Source: Bacillota bacterium
GTDB lineage: Bacteria; Bacillota; Clostridia; Christensenellales; SZUA-584
Length of the DNA stretch: 17,656 nucleotides
Reading direction: 5' to 3'
Assembly (NCBI GenBank): GCA_023399095.1
Contig: JAEWQS010000119.1
Span: 1-17,656, forward strand
The number at the start of each line of letters is the position of its first letter. Position 1 is the first letter of the stretch. The notes beneath the pieces are model-generated. The model worked only from the letters and a program-made list of their open reading frames with translations, searched no databases and was not told where the DNA came from. The position numbers were made by a program, and so were the translations under genes. Of this stretch, positions 7,008 to 14,037 are shown piece after piece.

Positions 7008-8507
7008 TTATTTATAAAACTCCGTGAGTATATCCATCGCCTTAAGATAGGTTTGCGCACACGGCGCATACTGCTCATGAGCTTTTTTATCCGACTGGAA
7101 TCCTGCACCTTTGCGCATCACACGCTCAATGGGTTTTTTGTAATCCGACAGCAGCCCCACACCGCAGCCCGCAATCACGGCGCTGCCCAGCAATGCTGTT
7201 TCTCCCATTTCGAACGTGGTCACATTTACGCCCATGACATCGGCTTTAATCTGATTGAACAGTGAGGAATTGGCGCCTCCGCCAATCGTAATCATATCAT
7301 CAAACGAATCATTTGGGTATAGTTTCCTTAATACGGAAAGATAATACGTATACTCATATGCCACGGCTTCCATCACAGAACGGAACATATGGCCGCGTGT
7401 ATGCTTGAAGTCCAGCCCCAAGAAGCTGCCTTTAAGGAAGGGGTTGTTCGGAAGCACGCGTCCTGAAAAATGCGGTATGAAAGTGATGCCCTCGCTACCC
7501 TGCGGCACGCTCAGCGCTTCTGCATCTAGCACTTTATAGCTTGCGGCCGGGCTGCCCGAAAGCGTGTCGCGGAACCAGCGCATGCACATGCCGCCGCCGT
7601 TGATGTAAGCCAGCGGCAGAAAAAGACCGTCTATAGGGCTGCGCATCATTGTGAGCGTCTCAAACTCGGTATCCGGCACATAGCTGTCTACCACGCTGCA
7701 TAATACGGACGCTGTTCCCGCGCAGTCCAGCACCATGTTGCGGCGGAACATGCCCGAACCAAAGGTACTTGCCGCCGTATCTCCGCAACCCGCCACCACC
7801 GGTACGCCCTCGGCCAAGCCACTGATTGCCGCAAACTCCTTTGTGGTTTTGCCGACAACATCAAAAGGAGAGATGATGCGCGGCATTTTGTCCGCGCTAA
7901 CATCGAAAGTATCCAACAGCTCCTGAGACCAGCACTTGTTTGCAGTATCTGCAAAGCAGGAAAAATGCAGATGCGTGTAATCAAAATAGGCTTCATCGGC
8001 TTTCAGCCCCGTCATCTTCCCCACCACATACGCCTGCGGCAGCACGAACTTGGCCGTTTTTGCGTAAGCCTCGGGCTGCTCGTTCTTCCACCAGAGAATT
8101 TTGGGGCCATGAATGTAGGTCACAGGGCCGCCTGACAGCGCGATCACTCGCTTACCCGCGCGCTCTCGCATCTCGTTCATATATCGCCCGCAGCGCATAT
8201 CCAGCCACGAATCAAAATACGTGGATGCCTCGCCCGATTCATCGATGCCCATTATACCCGCCATCTGGCCATCGAGGCCGATGCCCGCGATATCCGAACC
8301 GGACACACCCGATTTTTCCAACAGTTCTTTTATCGTATTGGCGCACGAGCTGAAAATCTCTACCGGCTCCTGCCACACCGTTCCCGGCTTTGGCGAAATC
8401 AGCCGCGATTCCTCAAATGCTGTATAAAGCAGCTCCATGTCTTCGTTGAACAAAGCTGCCTTCGTTCCTTGTGTGCCGATATCAATGCCGATCACATATG
8501 CGCCCAT
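7008..8507 (-). CDS. FGGY-family carbohydrate kinase (xylulokinase-like)
   Basis: A 499-residue FGGY carbohydrate kinase, full length for the family, which phosphorylates a sugar or polyol with ATP. The N-terminal phosphate-1 motif is DIGTQGTK (9-16). The catalytic base is expected at Asp243 in AGCGDTAAS, and the C-terminal ATP site appears in TIGGGANSSLFNQIKAD. It is closest in style to xylulokinases, but the XylB substrate segment GQMHG reads GQMAG (80-84), with the His replaced by Ala, so the substrate may not be xylulose. The ATG has GGAG 7 bases upstream. It is the first gene of the cluster, behind a near-consensus promoter, and the next gene is the DeoR repressor. I infer that it makes the phosphosugar that later genes process and that the repressor senses. 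Confidence 0.92.
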   Translation of the reverse strand: MGAYVIGIDIGTQGTKAALFNEDMELLYTAFEESRLISPKPGTVWQEPVEIFSSCANTIKELLEKSGVSGSDIAGIGLDGQMAGIMGIDESGEASTYFDSWLDMRCGRYMNEMRERAGKRVIALSGGPVTYIHGPKILWWKNEQPEAYAKTAKFVLPQAYVVGKMTGLKADEAYFDYTHLHFSCFADTANKCWSQELLDTFDVSADKMPRIISPFDVVGKTTKEFAAISGLAEGVPVVAGCGDTAASTFGSGMFRRNMVLDCAGTASVLCSVVDSYVPDTEFETLTMMRSPIDGLFLPLAYINGGGMCMRWFRDTLSGSPAASYKVLDAEALSVPQGSEGITFIPHFSGRVLPNNPFLKGSFLGLDFKHTRGHMFRSVMEAVAYEYTYYLSVLRKLYPNDSFDDMITIGGGANSSLFNQIKADVMGVNVTTFEMGETALLGSAVIAGCGVGLLSDYKKPIERVMRKGAGFQSDKKAHEQYAPCAQTYLKAMDILTEFYK

Positions 8508-8533
8508 GTCATATCTCCTTATTGTTTTTTATC

Positions 8534-8579
8534 GTTTATTGTTATTTATTATTGTATTGTGCGAACTAGTGATTGTCAA
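8534..8579 (-). promoter_or_regulatory. Kinase-deoR promoter with overlapping operator-like element
   Basis: On the minus strand a perfect -35 TTGACA (8574-8579) is separated by 17 bases from the -10 TACAAT (8551-8556). Directly downstream, at the expected start of transcription, lies AATAAATAACAATAAAC (8534-8550). Its 14-base part at 8537-8550 is identical to 6181-6194, and its 12-base part at 8534-8545 is identical to 6147-6158, both at the second promoter of the cluster. A repressor bound here would block initiation. The promoter is clear; the operator role is inferred from sharing. Confidence 0.8.
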
Positions 8580-8585
8580 TGTCTG

Positions 8586-8611
8586 AAAACAAAAAAGGAT
8601 GTTCGCATCCG
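8586..8611 (-). terminator. Rho-independent terminator of the acetyltransferase/GrpB unit
   Basis: On the minus strand, GGATG-CGAA-CATCC forms a compact 5-bp stem with a four-base loop (8597-8610), followed by TTTTTTGTTTT (8586-8596). It lies about 115 bases past the stop of the GrpB-type gene and directly before the kinase promoter, so it insulates the two units. Confidence 0.8.
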
Positions 8612-8726
8612 ATATATTGCAGCTTACACCCTTATAATATATTTAATTTTATCCATATTGACAAAAACCATGCCTTTGCACGACGAGCGATTTGCTTATT
8701 TTTCGGTCTATGAGCTATAGCCGTTG
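8612..8726. other. Short intergenic stretch without a recognised gene
   Basis: About 115 AT-rich bases between the GrpB-type stop codon and the terminator. On the minus strand a TTGTCA followed 17 bases later by TATATT resembles a weak promoter, which would give only a very short transcript ending at the terminator. I see no convincing gene or RNA; the plus-strand frame across here overlaps the kinase start and its promoter and looks like noise. Confidence 0.3.
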
Positions 8727-10025
8727 TTAAAGTCTCTCTGTGTCTCTCATGGCCGCCGCATAGGCCATAAAATGCGGCGTCCTTTGTTCAATATCTAGCT
8801 TTGTGATTCCGCGCCACAACACCAGATCGTTCACAAGCCGCCCGCAGCCGTTACCGATCGACATATGGCAGGCAGACAGCTCGATATTGATTGTCATCTC
8901 GGGCTCTTCTTCCTGTTTGCCAAACAGCCTTTTCAAGCTTGAGAAAAAGCGACGCAAAACGTTTTCTTCGCATTCCTTTTTTCGCGCACGGTAAAAAACC
9001 TTTGTTGCTTCGTTTCGCGGCAAGCGCAAAAATGCGTATCGGAAGCCGCATGTGTCGTCCGGCAAGCGATCCGCCGCTTCAAAGTACGCCATATGCGACT
9101 GTTTCGCCCACTCAAGCCATTGCTCCTTGGGTGCATTTTCATCAGGCATCGCAGGATGCTGCAATAATTCCGGGCAATGGTTCATCAAAGCGCTGATCTT
9201 CAAGGCTTTGCGCTGTTTCTGCCGCGGCACCGTTTCCTCCGCGCCAAACCTCTTAATCAAATAGGCTTTTAGCTCATCTCCGGTTTTAAGGCGTTCGACG
9301 GGTACAGCCTTTTCTTTGCAGGCCTCCAGCAACATATCTCGCCGGTTATCCTCACCACGTTTTTTCTCAGCTATAAATACCGCTGTCGGGCCGTCTGCGC
9401 CGCCAATGATGCCCACAGAAATAGCTTCCTTTTGCTCAGTGGTGTTTGGGTCGTATAAGCCACCCAGTTCTTTCCTCGCGAGCTTGCTCACGCGCAAAAC
9501 GAAATCCGACTTCTCCTCCGTATACGTATCACGGTCATGCTCATACTTTTCTTTCAGCCTTTCTTTCAGTTCACCGTATTGTGCGGCGATATCCGAGTGT
9601 GTGCGCAAATAGTCGCGAAAATAGAGCTCGTCCCAATCACCCGCATATCGCACATGGATATGGAAAACGCGCTCCGCAAAGCCCTGCTCCGTGTAGCCTT
9701 TCATGAACATCATATGCGGCGGTGGATTTTTGGGCTGTGGAGAATAGATATAACCGTTTTGCTCTAGCGTGGGAATCAAAGCGTCTGTGTCAGAATCTTG
9801 AGAAATTTCTACGAGAATATCGACGGTGGGTTTGGCGATCAGTCCCTCCACGGCTGTGCTGCCGATATGGCTGATCCTCTTTAGATTTTGTTCTCCAATT
9901 AAGCAAACAAGCTGTTCTACCTCTTGCTCATACCACTGCTTCCAAGCAGGATTATGATCTTCCAGCTTGATCGGGAACAGCTGCCAAAGCTCTTCGTTGG
10001 TCATTTCCGATAGTGGCTTACCCAT
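8727..10025 (-). CDS. GrpB-family (UPF0157) nucleotidyltransferase-like protein with long C-terminal extension
   Basis: A 432-residue protein. Residues about 1-185 form a GrpB/UPF0157 domain, related to nucleotidyltransferases, with GSTAVEGLIAKPTVDI (55-70) and a later FHIHV (121-125). The family's function is poorly known. Residues 203-218 read SVGIIGGADGPTAVFI, a match to the GGADGPT region of the beta subunit of Na+-translocating decarboxylases, yet no membrane protein surrounds it. The rest (about 225-432) is mostly helical and charged and ends in a segment of NIELSACHMSIGNGCGRL type that I do not recognise. An ATG with GAGAGG 7 bases upstream overlaps the preceding stop by one base (TGATG at 10023-10027), which fixes the start; the longer open frame to 10076 lies inside the upstream gene. 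Translational coupling with the acetyltransferase is likely. Confidence 0.85.
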   Translation of the reverse strand: MGKPLSEMTNEELWQLFPIKLEDHNPAWKQWYEQEVEQLVCLIGEQNLKRISHIGSTAVEGLIAKPTVDILVEISQDSDTDALIPTLEQNGYIYSPQPKNPPPHMMFMKGYTEQGFAERVFHIHVRYAGDWDELYFRDYLRTHSDIAAQYGELKERLKEKYEHDRDTYTEEKSDFVLRVSKLARKELGGLYDPNTTEQKEAISVGIIGGADGPTAVFIAEKKRGEDNRRDMLLEACKEKAVPVERLKTGDELKAYLIKRFGAEETVPRQKQRKALKISALMNHCPELLQHPAMPDENAPKEQWLEWAKQSHMAYFEAADRLPDDTCGFRYAFLRLPRNEATKVFYRARKKECEENVLRRFFSSLKRLFGKQEEEPEMTINIELSACHMSIGNGCGRLVNDLVLWRGITKLDIEQRTPHFMAYAAAMRDTERL

Positions 10026-10567
10026 CAGTGTTCCTCTCTGTGAGCCGCAAAATCCCGCGCTGTGAGCGCGTAGCATTCGTTGTCGTAAACGCTGCCGTTG
10101 TATATCTTCTCCGCAAGCTTAAGCGTGCCCTCGTAACAAAAGCCGCATTTTTTCAGCACATTCTTGGAGCGCTCGTTGAACGGATAGCAATAAGCTGAAA
10201 TCAAATCCAGCTTAAGCTGTTCAAAACCGTAGCGCAGCACGGCTTTTACCGCTTCTGTCATTAAGCCCTTACCCCAATGCTTATCACCCAGCGCATAACC
10301 CAGCATTCTTACCTTTCCGTTCTCGCGTTTGGGATCTTTAATGAGGCCGACGGAGCCAATGAGCTTTCTGTTTTCGACAATTCCCCAGATGCCGTCCTGA
10401 CCCAAAAAGATCGCCTTCATGACCTCCAACGTTTCTTCTTTGCTCTCATGCGGTTTCCAACCCGCGTTCGACCCCACATGGGGCGAACATGCATATTCAA
10501 AGATATCGTCGACATCTTGCTCGTTGATTTCACGCAGCACGAGCCGTTTCGTATTTATCACAGACAA
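10025..10567 (-). CDS. GNAT N-acetyltransferase, RimJ/RimL type
   Basis: A 180-residue GNAT acetyltransferase that would move an acetyl group from acetyl-CoA to an amine, possibly a protein N-terminus or a small molecule. It begins with the typical INTKRLVLREI. The acetyl-CoA motif A is MLGYALGDKHWGKGLMTEAV, with the pyrophosphate loop HWGKGL, and NERSKNVLKKCGF is the usual motif B. The start is TTG at 10565-10567 with GAGG 8 bases upstream; no better in-frame ATG is present. It lies 50 bases after the YoaP-type gene with no terminator between, and its stop overlaps the GrpB-type start. Substrate unknown. Confidence 0.9.
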   Translation of the reverse strand: MSVINTKRLVLREINEQDVDDIFEYACSPHVGSNAGWKPHESKEETLEVMKAIFLGQDGIWGIVENRKLIGSVGLIKDPKRENGKVRMLGYALGDKHWGKGLMTEAVKAVLRYGFEQLKLDLISAYCYPFNERSKNVLKKCGFCYEGTLKLAEKIYNGSVYDNECYALTARDFAAHREEH

Positions 10568-10617
10568 TATTGCATCCTCACTTTGTTGTATCGTTTCAAT
10601 AGCGGAGAATTCTAAGA

Positions 10618-11364
10618 CTATGCGTTAAGCATTTTCTTTAAATATCCCTCGTTAAGCAGATGCACCGTTTCAAAGCGTCCATTATAAAATACTGCCCAGT
10701 TATTGAATACACACGGCACATTTTTTGCTTTTTCCAAGGTATCCACCTTAATTAGCTCGAGCGCGATGGCATTCTCGCTGCAATAGCTTTGAATCTGCTC
10801 GATGCAGTTCGGGATATACGGGCACTGCATGCCGTAATAGATGGTAAGCTTGTCGCTGTTGATTCTTTGATTTTTAACATTTGGCGTGAACTGCGGCTTT
10901 GTCCCGTCGAAGGACAGCGCCAGCAGCTCGTACTCATCAACAGTATCCACCGTTTCAAAGCCGTACTTTTGCATGAACTTCTTATCTGACAAAAACGGCT
11001 TTTTCTTTTTGGCGCTGATCACGCACACGCCGGACTTATTCTGCTTCTTCGCGTCGTCTATACAATATTCAAGCAGCTGTCTTCCGTAGCCCTTGCCCTT
11101 AAAGCTGCCGGACACCCAAAGACAATATATATACATATAGTTGTCACCGATAACGGGCACCCATGCGGTTTCCAGCGGTGCGTATTCAATAAAAACCTTG
11201 CCCTTTTGATCTAGCTTTCTGAACACATGGCCTTCCTTGAGCCTTTCAGCCAACCACGCTTTTTTCGCCGCGACACCCGCCTGATGTTTTTTGTCTGCGA
11301 TGGCACAGCATACATGTTCATCAGATAGATTTTCAGCGTTTAGCATGATGAAGTTTTCGCTCAA
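10618..11364 (-). CDS. GNAT acetyltransferase with YoaP-type C-terminal domain
   Basis: A 248-residue two-domain protein. The N-terminal GNAT domain begins with NLSDEHVCCAIADKKHQAG and has the acetyl-CoA loop FKGKGYGRQLL; this pattern, including WVSG before the loop and KKKPFLSDKKF after it, matches the Bacillus YoaP group. The C-terminal 80 or so residues form the YoaP-like domain with YYGMQCPYIPNC, whose spaced cysteines suggest a thioredoxin-like fold. The open frame runs to 11445, but that would include the promoter at 11390-11419. A TTG at 11362-11364 has a perfect GGAGG 7 bases upstream, so I choose it; an ATG at 11346 is the alternative. First gene of a three-gene unit. Substrate unknown. 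Confidence 0.87.
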   Translation of the reverse strand: MSENFIMLNAENLSDEHVCCAIADKKHQAGVAAKKAWLAERLKEGHVFRKLDQKGKVFIEYAPLETAWVPVIGDNYMYIYCLWVSGSFKGKGYGRQLLEYCIDDAKKQNKSGVCVISAKKKKPFLSDKKFMQKYGFETVDTVDEYELLALSFDGTKPQFTPNVKNQRINSDKLTIYYGMQCPYIPNCIEQIQSYCSENAIALELIKVDTLEKAKNVPCVFNNWAVFYNGRFETVHLLNEGYLKKMLNA

Positions 11365-11389
11365 TAGATGACCTCCGATCGTTTTTTTC

Positions 11390-11419
11390 ATTATACAGTA
11401 TGGAAAGGGTTGGATGCAA
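11390..11419 (-). promoter_or_regulatory. Promoter of the YoaP-type/GNAT/GrpB unit
   Basis: On the minus strand a perfect -10 TATAAT (11390-11395) is preceded at 18 bases by a weak -35 TTGCAT (11414-11419). It stands about 25 bases before the chosen TTG start of the YoaP-type gene and just after the ndk terminator. Confidence 0.6.
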
Positions 11420-11457
11420 GAATCAGACGTTTTGTCATCCGTCAACTATGATATTTC

Positions 11458-11490
11458 CCAAAAGAAAAAGCTGCCGCATGAAGCAACAGC
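11458..11490 (-). terminator. Rho-independent terminator downstream of ndk
   Basis: On the minus strand, AGCTGTTGC and GCGGCAGCT form a 9-bp stem (two G-U pairs) around a 5-base loop TTCAT, followed by TTTTTCTTTT. It lies 36 bases past the ndk stop. Confidence 0.88.
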
Positions 11491-11525
11491 TAGATTCCGA
11501 CTTTCCTTAAGACCAGACCGACACT

Positions 11526-11930
11526 TTATTTGAAGAATCTCTTAATCTCGAACTCTGCGTTCTCGATTGAGTCAGAGCCGTGGATGATATTCTCTCCCGT
11601 GCTTGTCGCGAAATCACCGCGGATTGTGCCGGCGGTGGCTTCCCCAAACTTGGTTGGGCCCATGAGCGTACGCATACCGAGCACAGCATTTTCACCTTCA
11701 ACGATCATACCAAGTACAGGGCCGGACGTCATATAGGACAAAGTGTGCGAGAAGAACGGCTTGTCAGTAAGATGCGGGTAATGCTCTCGCAGTATCGCTT
11801 CGTCAAGCTTCATCATCTTTGCATCAAGAATCTTGTAGCCCTTCCTTTCGATGCGCGTAATCACATCGCCGATGAGGCCTCTTTTAATACAGTCGGGTTT
11901 CAGCATGATATACGTTCTTTCAGTTGCCAT
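11526..11930 (-). CDS. ndk: Nucleoside diphosphate kinase
   Basis: Nucleoside diphosphate kinase of 134 residues, the usual bacterial length. It moves the gamma phosphate between nucleoside tri- and diphosphates through a phospho-histidine. The signature NIIHGSDS contains the active-site His117; Lys11 in MLKPD and Arg104 (GTIRGD) are the usual nucleotide contacts. An open frame reaches 11963, but the ATG at 11928-11930 begins MATERTYIMLKPD exactly as the family does and has GAGG 10 bases upstream. It has its own terminator and a likely promoter, so it is probably monocistronic. Housekeeping gene. Confidence 0.98.
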   Translation of the reverse strand: MATERTYIMLKPDCIKRGLIGDVITRIERKGYKILDAKMMKLDEAILREHYPHLTDKPFFSHTLSYMTSGPVLGMIVEGENAVLGMRTLMGPTKFGEATAGTIRGDFATSTGENIIHGSDSIENAEFEIKRFFK

Positions 11931-11964
11931 TGTGTTTTCACCTCTAATCAAAAATAATGTCATT

Positions 11965-11973
11965 AATATAACA
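11965..11973 (-). promoter_or_regulatory. Probable extended -10 promoter of ndk
   Basis: On the minus strand TGTTATATT (TG, one base, TATATT) forms an extended -10 about 35 bases before the ndk ATG. No good -35 is visible. Confidence 0.4.
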
Positions 11974-12008
11974 AATTTCCCGCAGCTTGGCTATGTTTGC
12001 CGATATTT

Positions 12009-13055
12009 TTACAGCATGCTCATATATTCTTCAAGGCACTCGCCGCTTTGTTTCATTGCCTTTGCAGCCTCAACACCGACGAACCGCCAGTGCCACGGCT
12101 CATAGATTACCTTTGTGTATTCTTGCTTATCCTGCTTGTATCGCAGAGTAAAACCATAGTCCTGCGCGTTGGCATCCAGCCATTTGAAAGCGTCTGTTTT
12201 GGCAAAGCCTTTGTCTCGTTTTGTATAAGACGGCGTCACAATATCGAGCGCGAGCCCCGTTTGATGCTCGCTCGTATTGGGGCGCGCTGTGATGGTCGCG
12301 GCTTTAACTTCGGCATCCTCACGGCTGTAGCCCTTGGCGATGTAGCTATTAACCTTCTTTTGATACAGCTTATTCTGAGTCTCATAGCTGCGGTACGCGT
12401 CCACAAGCTTAAAATCAACCCCGTCTGCTTTCGCGTCGGTAAACATGGCTTCGCAGATATCGCGTATACGCGCATCCACCTGCCCGCCCTCAAAATCAGC
12501 CAGCTCCACCTCATAACCGTCAGGCAGCAGATGATCTGGGTTCACAAGCACAGCTGCCCAGTCTCCCATCGGCACATCGATATCCGGCGTGTGCCTGCCT
12601 AACAGAAAATCGCGGCTCACATAGCCTGTTACGCCATCGTACGACACGTTGACCCAGTCATCCTCGTAAGCGATGATATCCGCCGTCTCCCCTGCGGGCA
12701 GCATGCCCAGAATGGCGCTGTCTGCATCGGCGCTTACGCGAATATTCACAAACTCATTGGCCGTGCAGACAGCCTGCCCCACAAAGCTCATTGTGGGTGT
12801 GGGTTCAGGCGTTGGCGACGGTATTTTTTCGGGTTCGGGCGTCAGTTTGGGCGGGGTGGTGGTGACAGGCTTCGCCGTCGGCGTCACCGTCACAGAGGGT
12901 ACGGTTTGCGTTTGTGTGGGCGTTGCGTTATCGTTTCCTATTCCACACGCGCCAAGCAGAATGAAAAGAAGCGAGATGGCAATCAGCCAGCCGCTCTTGA
13001 TTAAATATTTCTTTTTTAACGAGATTAGAAATGCATTAATACCGTATTTAATCAT
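12009..13055 (-). CDS. Lipoprotein D-alanyl-D-alanine carboxypeptidase, VanY/M15 family, with SH3b domain
   Basis: A 348-residue exported peptidase that would trim the terminal D-Ala of cell-wall peptides. A hydrophobic signal (about 22-36) ends in the lipobox LGAC with Cys37 as lipid anchor. A Thr/Pro-rich stalk spans 45-89, an SH3b-like wall-binding domain about 95-152 (NIRVSADADSAILGML, GYVSRDFL), and the VanY domain about 165-335. Zinc ligands are His264 and Asp271 in SEHQTGLALD and His322 in EPWHWRFVG; Arg222 in AYRSYE is the usual substrate contact. The ATG at 13055 has no good ribosome site and lies 7 bases from the stop of the AT-rich recombinase gene. The first 20 or so residues are coded by AT-rich DNA like that gene, so the original start may have been replaced. 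Confidence 0.92.
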   Translation of the reverse strand: MIKYGINAFLISLKKKYLIKSGWLIAISLLFILLGACGIGNDNATPTQTQTVPSVTVTPTAKPVTTTPPKLTPEPEKIPSPTPEPTPTMSFVGQAVCTANEFVNIRVSADADSAILGMLPAGETADIIAYEDDWVNVSYDGVTGYVSRDFLLGRHTPDIDVPMGDWAAVLVNPDHLLPDGYEVELADFEGGQVDARIRDICEAMFTDAKADGVDFKLVDAYRSYETQNKLYQKKVNSYIAKGYSREDAEVKAATITARPNTSEHQTGLALDIVTPSYTKRDKGFAKTDAFKWLDANAQDYGFTLRYKQDKQEYTKVIYEPWHWRFVGVEAAKAMKQSGECLEEYMSML

Positions 13056-13061
13056 TTCTGG

Positions 13062-13907
13062 TCATTTCCATCTATTTAGGATTTTTCTTTGCTCGTCAAT
13101 GAGCCATTCTGGGGAGTCAGATATGTGTTTCTCAATTGTAGTAATAGACTCCATAGTTAATCTACTCACTATATAAATATTCGCCCATTTGTCATTTCCT
13201 AATGCTTTAATTATAAAAGTATTGCTATATTCAGTTGGATTATAGCTATGCCCACAAGCATTTTTACTGATGTAATTTACTTCTTTGCTTAGCGTACTTT
13301 CATTTATTTCAAATATATTCCGTGATGATAACTTTCTACTATGTTTTTTATATTCGAATAACAAGTTCGTCAATTCTGGTTTTATTGGAATCAAAATTTC
13401 ACCTGAATTAAATTTAAAATATGTTAAATCTTCGCTTATTTGATCATAAGTTAAATTTATAATGAATTTTCTACTCAATCCAGTGTATAGGAATAGCGCT
13501 AGCATTAATCTATGTTCTATTTTCGCATCACTATTAATAAAGTTGATTATTTTAGAAAGATCATTTTCATTAATATATTTTATTATCGTCTTTTCTTGTT
13601 TTATATTATCTACTTTAACATAAAACGGCTGTGTTAATCCTTTTCTTGCAGAGAAATCAAAGAATTTCTTTAGCGCTCTATAATAATTAACCTTTTCATT
13701 ATGTTTATATGGTAATGTTGAAATAAAATCATTAACTTCATTTTCAGTTATAGCCATTAGTCTCCTATTTTTGTTTTTTTCATGTGCCATATATTCATAA
13801 AAGAATTTGTCTATCCGATAAGAGTATGCTTTATTCCAAGATACTACGCTTATGGTTTCCTTTAGTTCATTTATTAATTCTATTACTTCTTTTATTTGAC
13901 AATACAT
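13062..13907 (-). CDS. Tyrosine-recombinase-like protein lacking the catalytic residues
   Basis: A 281-residue protein with the two-domain shape of phage/Xer integrases: a helical core-binding domain (about 20-95) and a catalytic-like domain (about 110-262). The box I segment aligns without gaps as TGLSRKFIINLTYDQI, but the catalytic Arg is Ser145. The HxLRHTF box reads PTEYSNTF, giving Thr225 and Ser228 for His and Arg. The LGHxS...Y segment reads LTMES...KHI, giving Met252 for His and His261 for the nucleophilic Tyr. The reading frame is intact, so it is not an obvious pseudogene; it may bind DNA without cutting. The ATG has AGGAG 6 bases upstream and a good promoter. The coding DNA is strikingly AT-rich compared with both flanks, a sign of transfer. 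No accessory mobile genes are visible. Confidence 0.78.
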   Translation of the reverse strand: MYCQIKEVIELINELKETISVVSWNKAYSYRIDKFFYEYMAHEKNKNRRLMAITENEVNDFISTLPYKHNEKVNYYRALKKFFDFSARKGLTQPFYVKVDNIKQEKTIIKYINENDLSKIINFINSDAKIEHRLMLALFLYTGLSRKFIINLTYDQISEDLTYFKFNSGEILIPIKPELTNLLFEYKKHSRKLSSRNIFEINESTLSKEVNYISKNACGHSYNPTEYSNTFIIKALGNDKWANIYIVSRLTMESITTIEKHISDSPEWLIDEQRKILNRWK

Positions 13908-13938
13908 AATTAACTCCTATGCACAGATTTATAATTCT

Positions 13939-13969
13939 ATTATATATATCTTCGCAATCCATTTGTCAA
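13939..13969 (-). promoter_or_regulatory. Promoter of the recombinase-like gene
   Basis: On the minus strand a perfect -35 TTGACA (13964-13969) is followed after 17 bases by TATATA (13941-13946), with TATAAT two bases further on (13939-13944). It lies about 32 bases before the ATG. Confidence 0.7.
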
Positions 13970-14037
13970 TAATTATATTTGTACCTATATTTTATTACTA
14001 CATCTCGATTGGCTGCGTATCCCCAGCCCTCCAGCGT

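Noticed and set aside
8612..8660. Weak promoter-like TTGTCA/TATATT before the terminator, suggesting a small RNA.
   Set aside because: The transcript would be only about 60 bases and no other support for it is visible.
8469..8720. Plus-strand 83-residue frame with a hydrophobic start.
   Set aside because: It covers the kinase start, its promoter and the terminator, lacks a ribosome site, and its hydrophobic look comes from AT-rich regulatory DNA.
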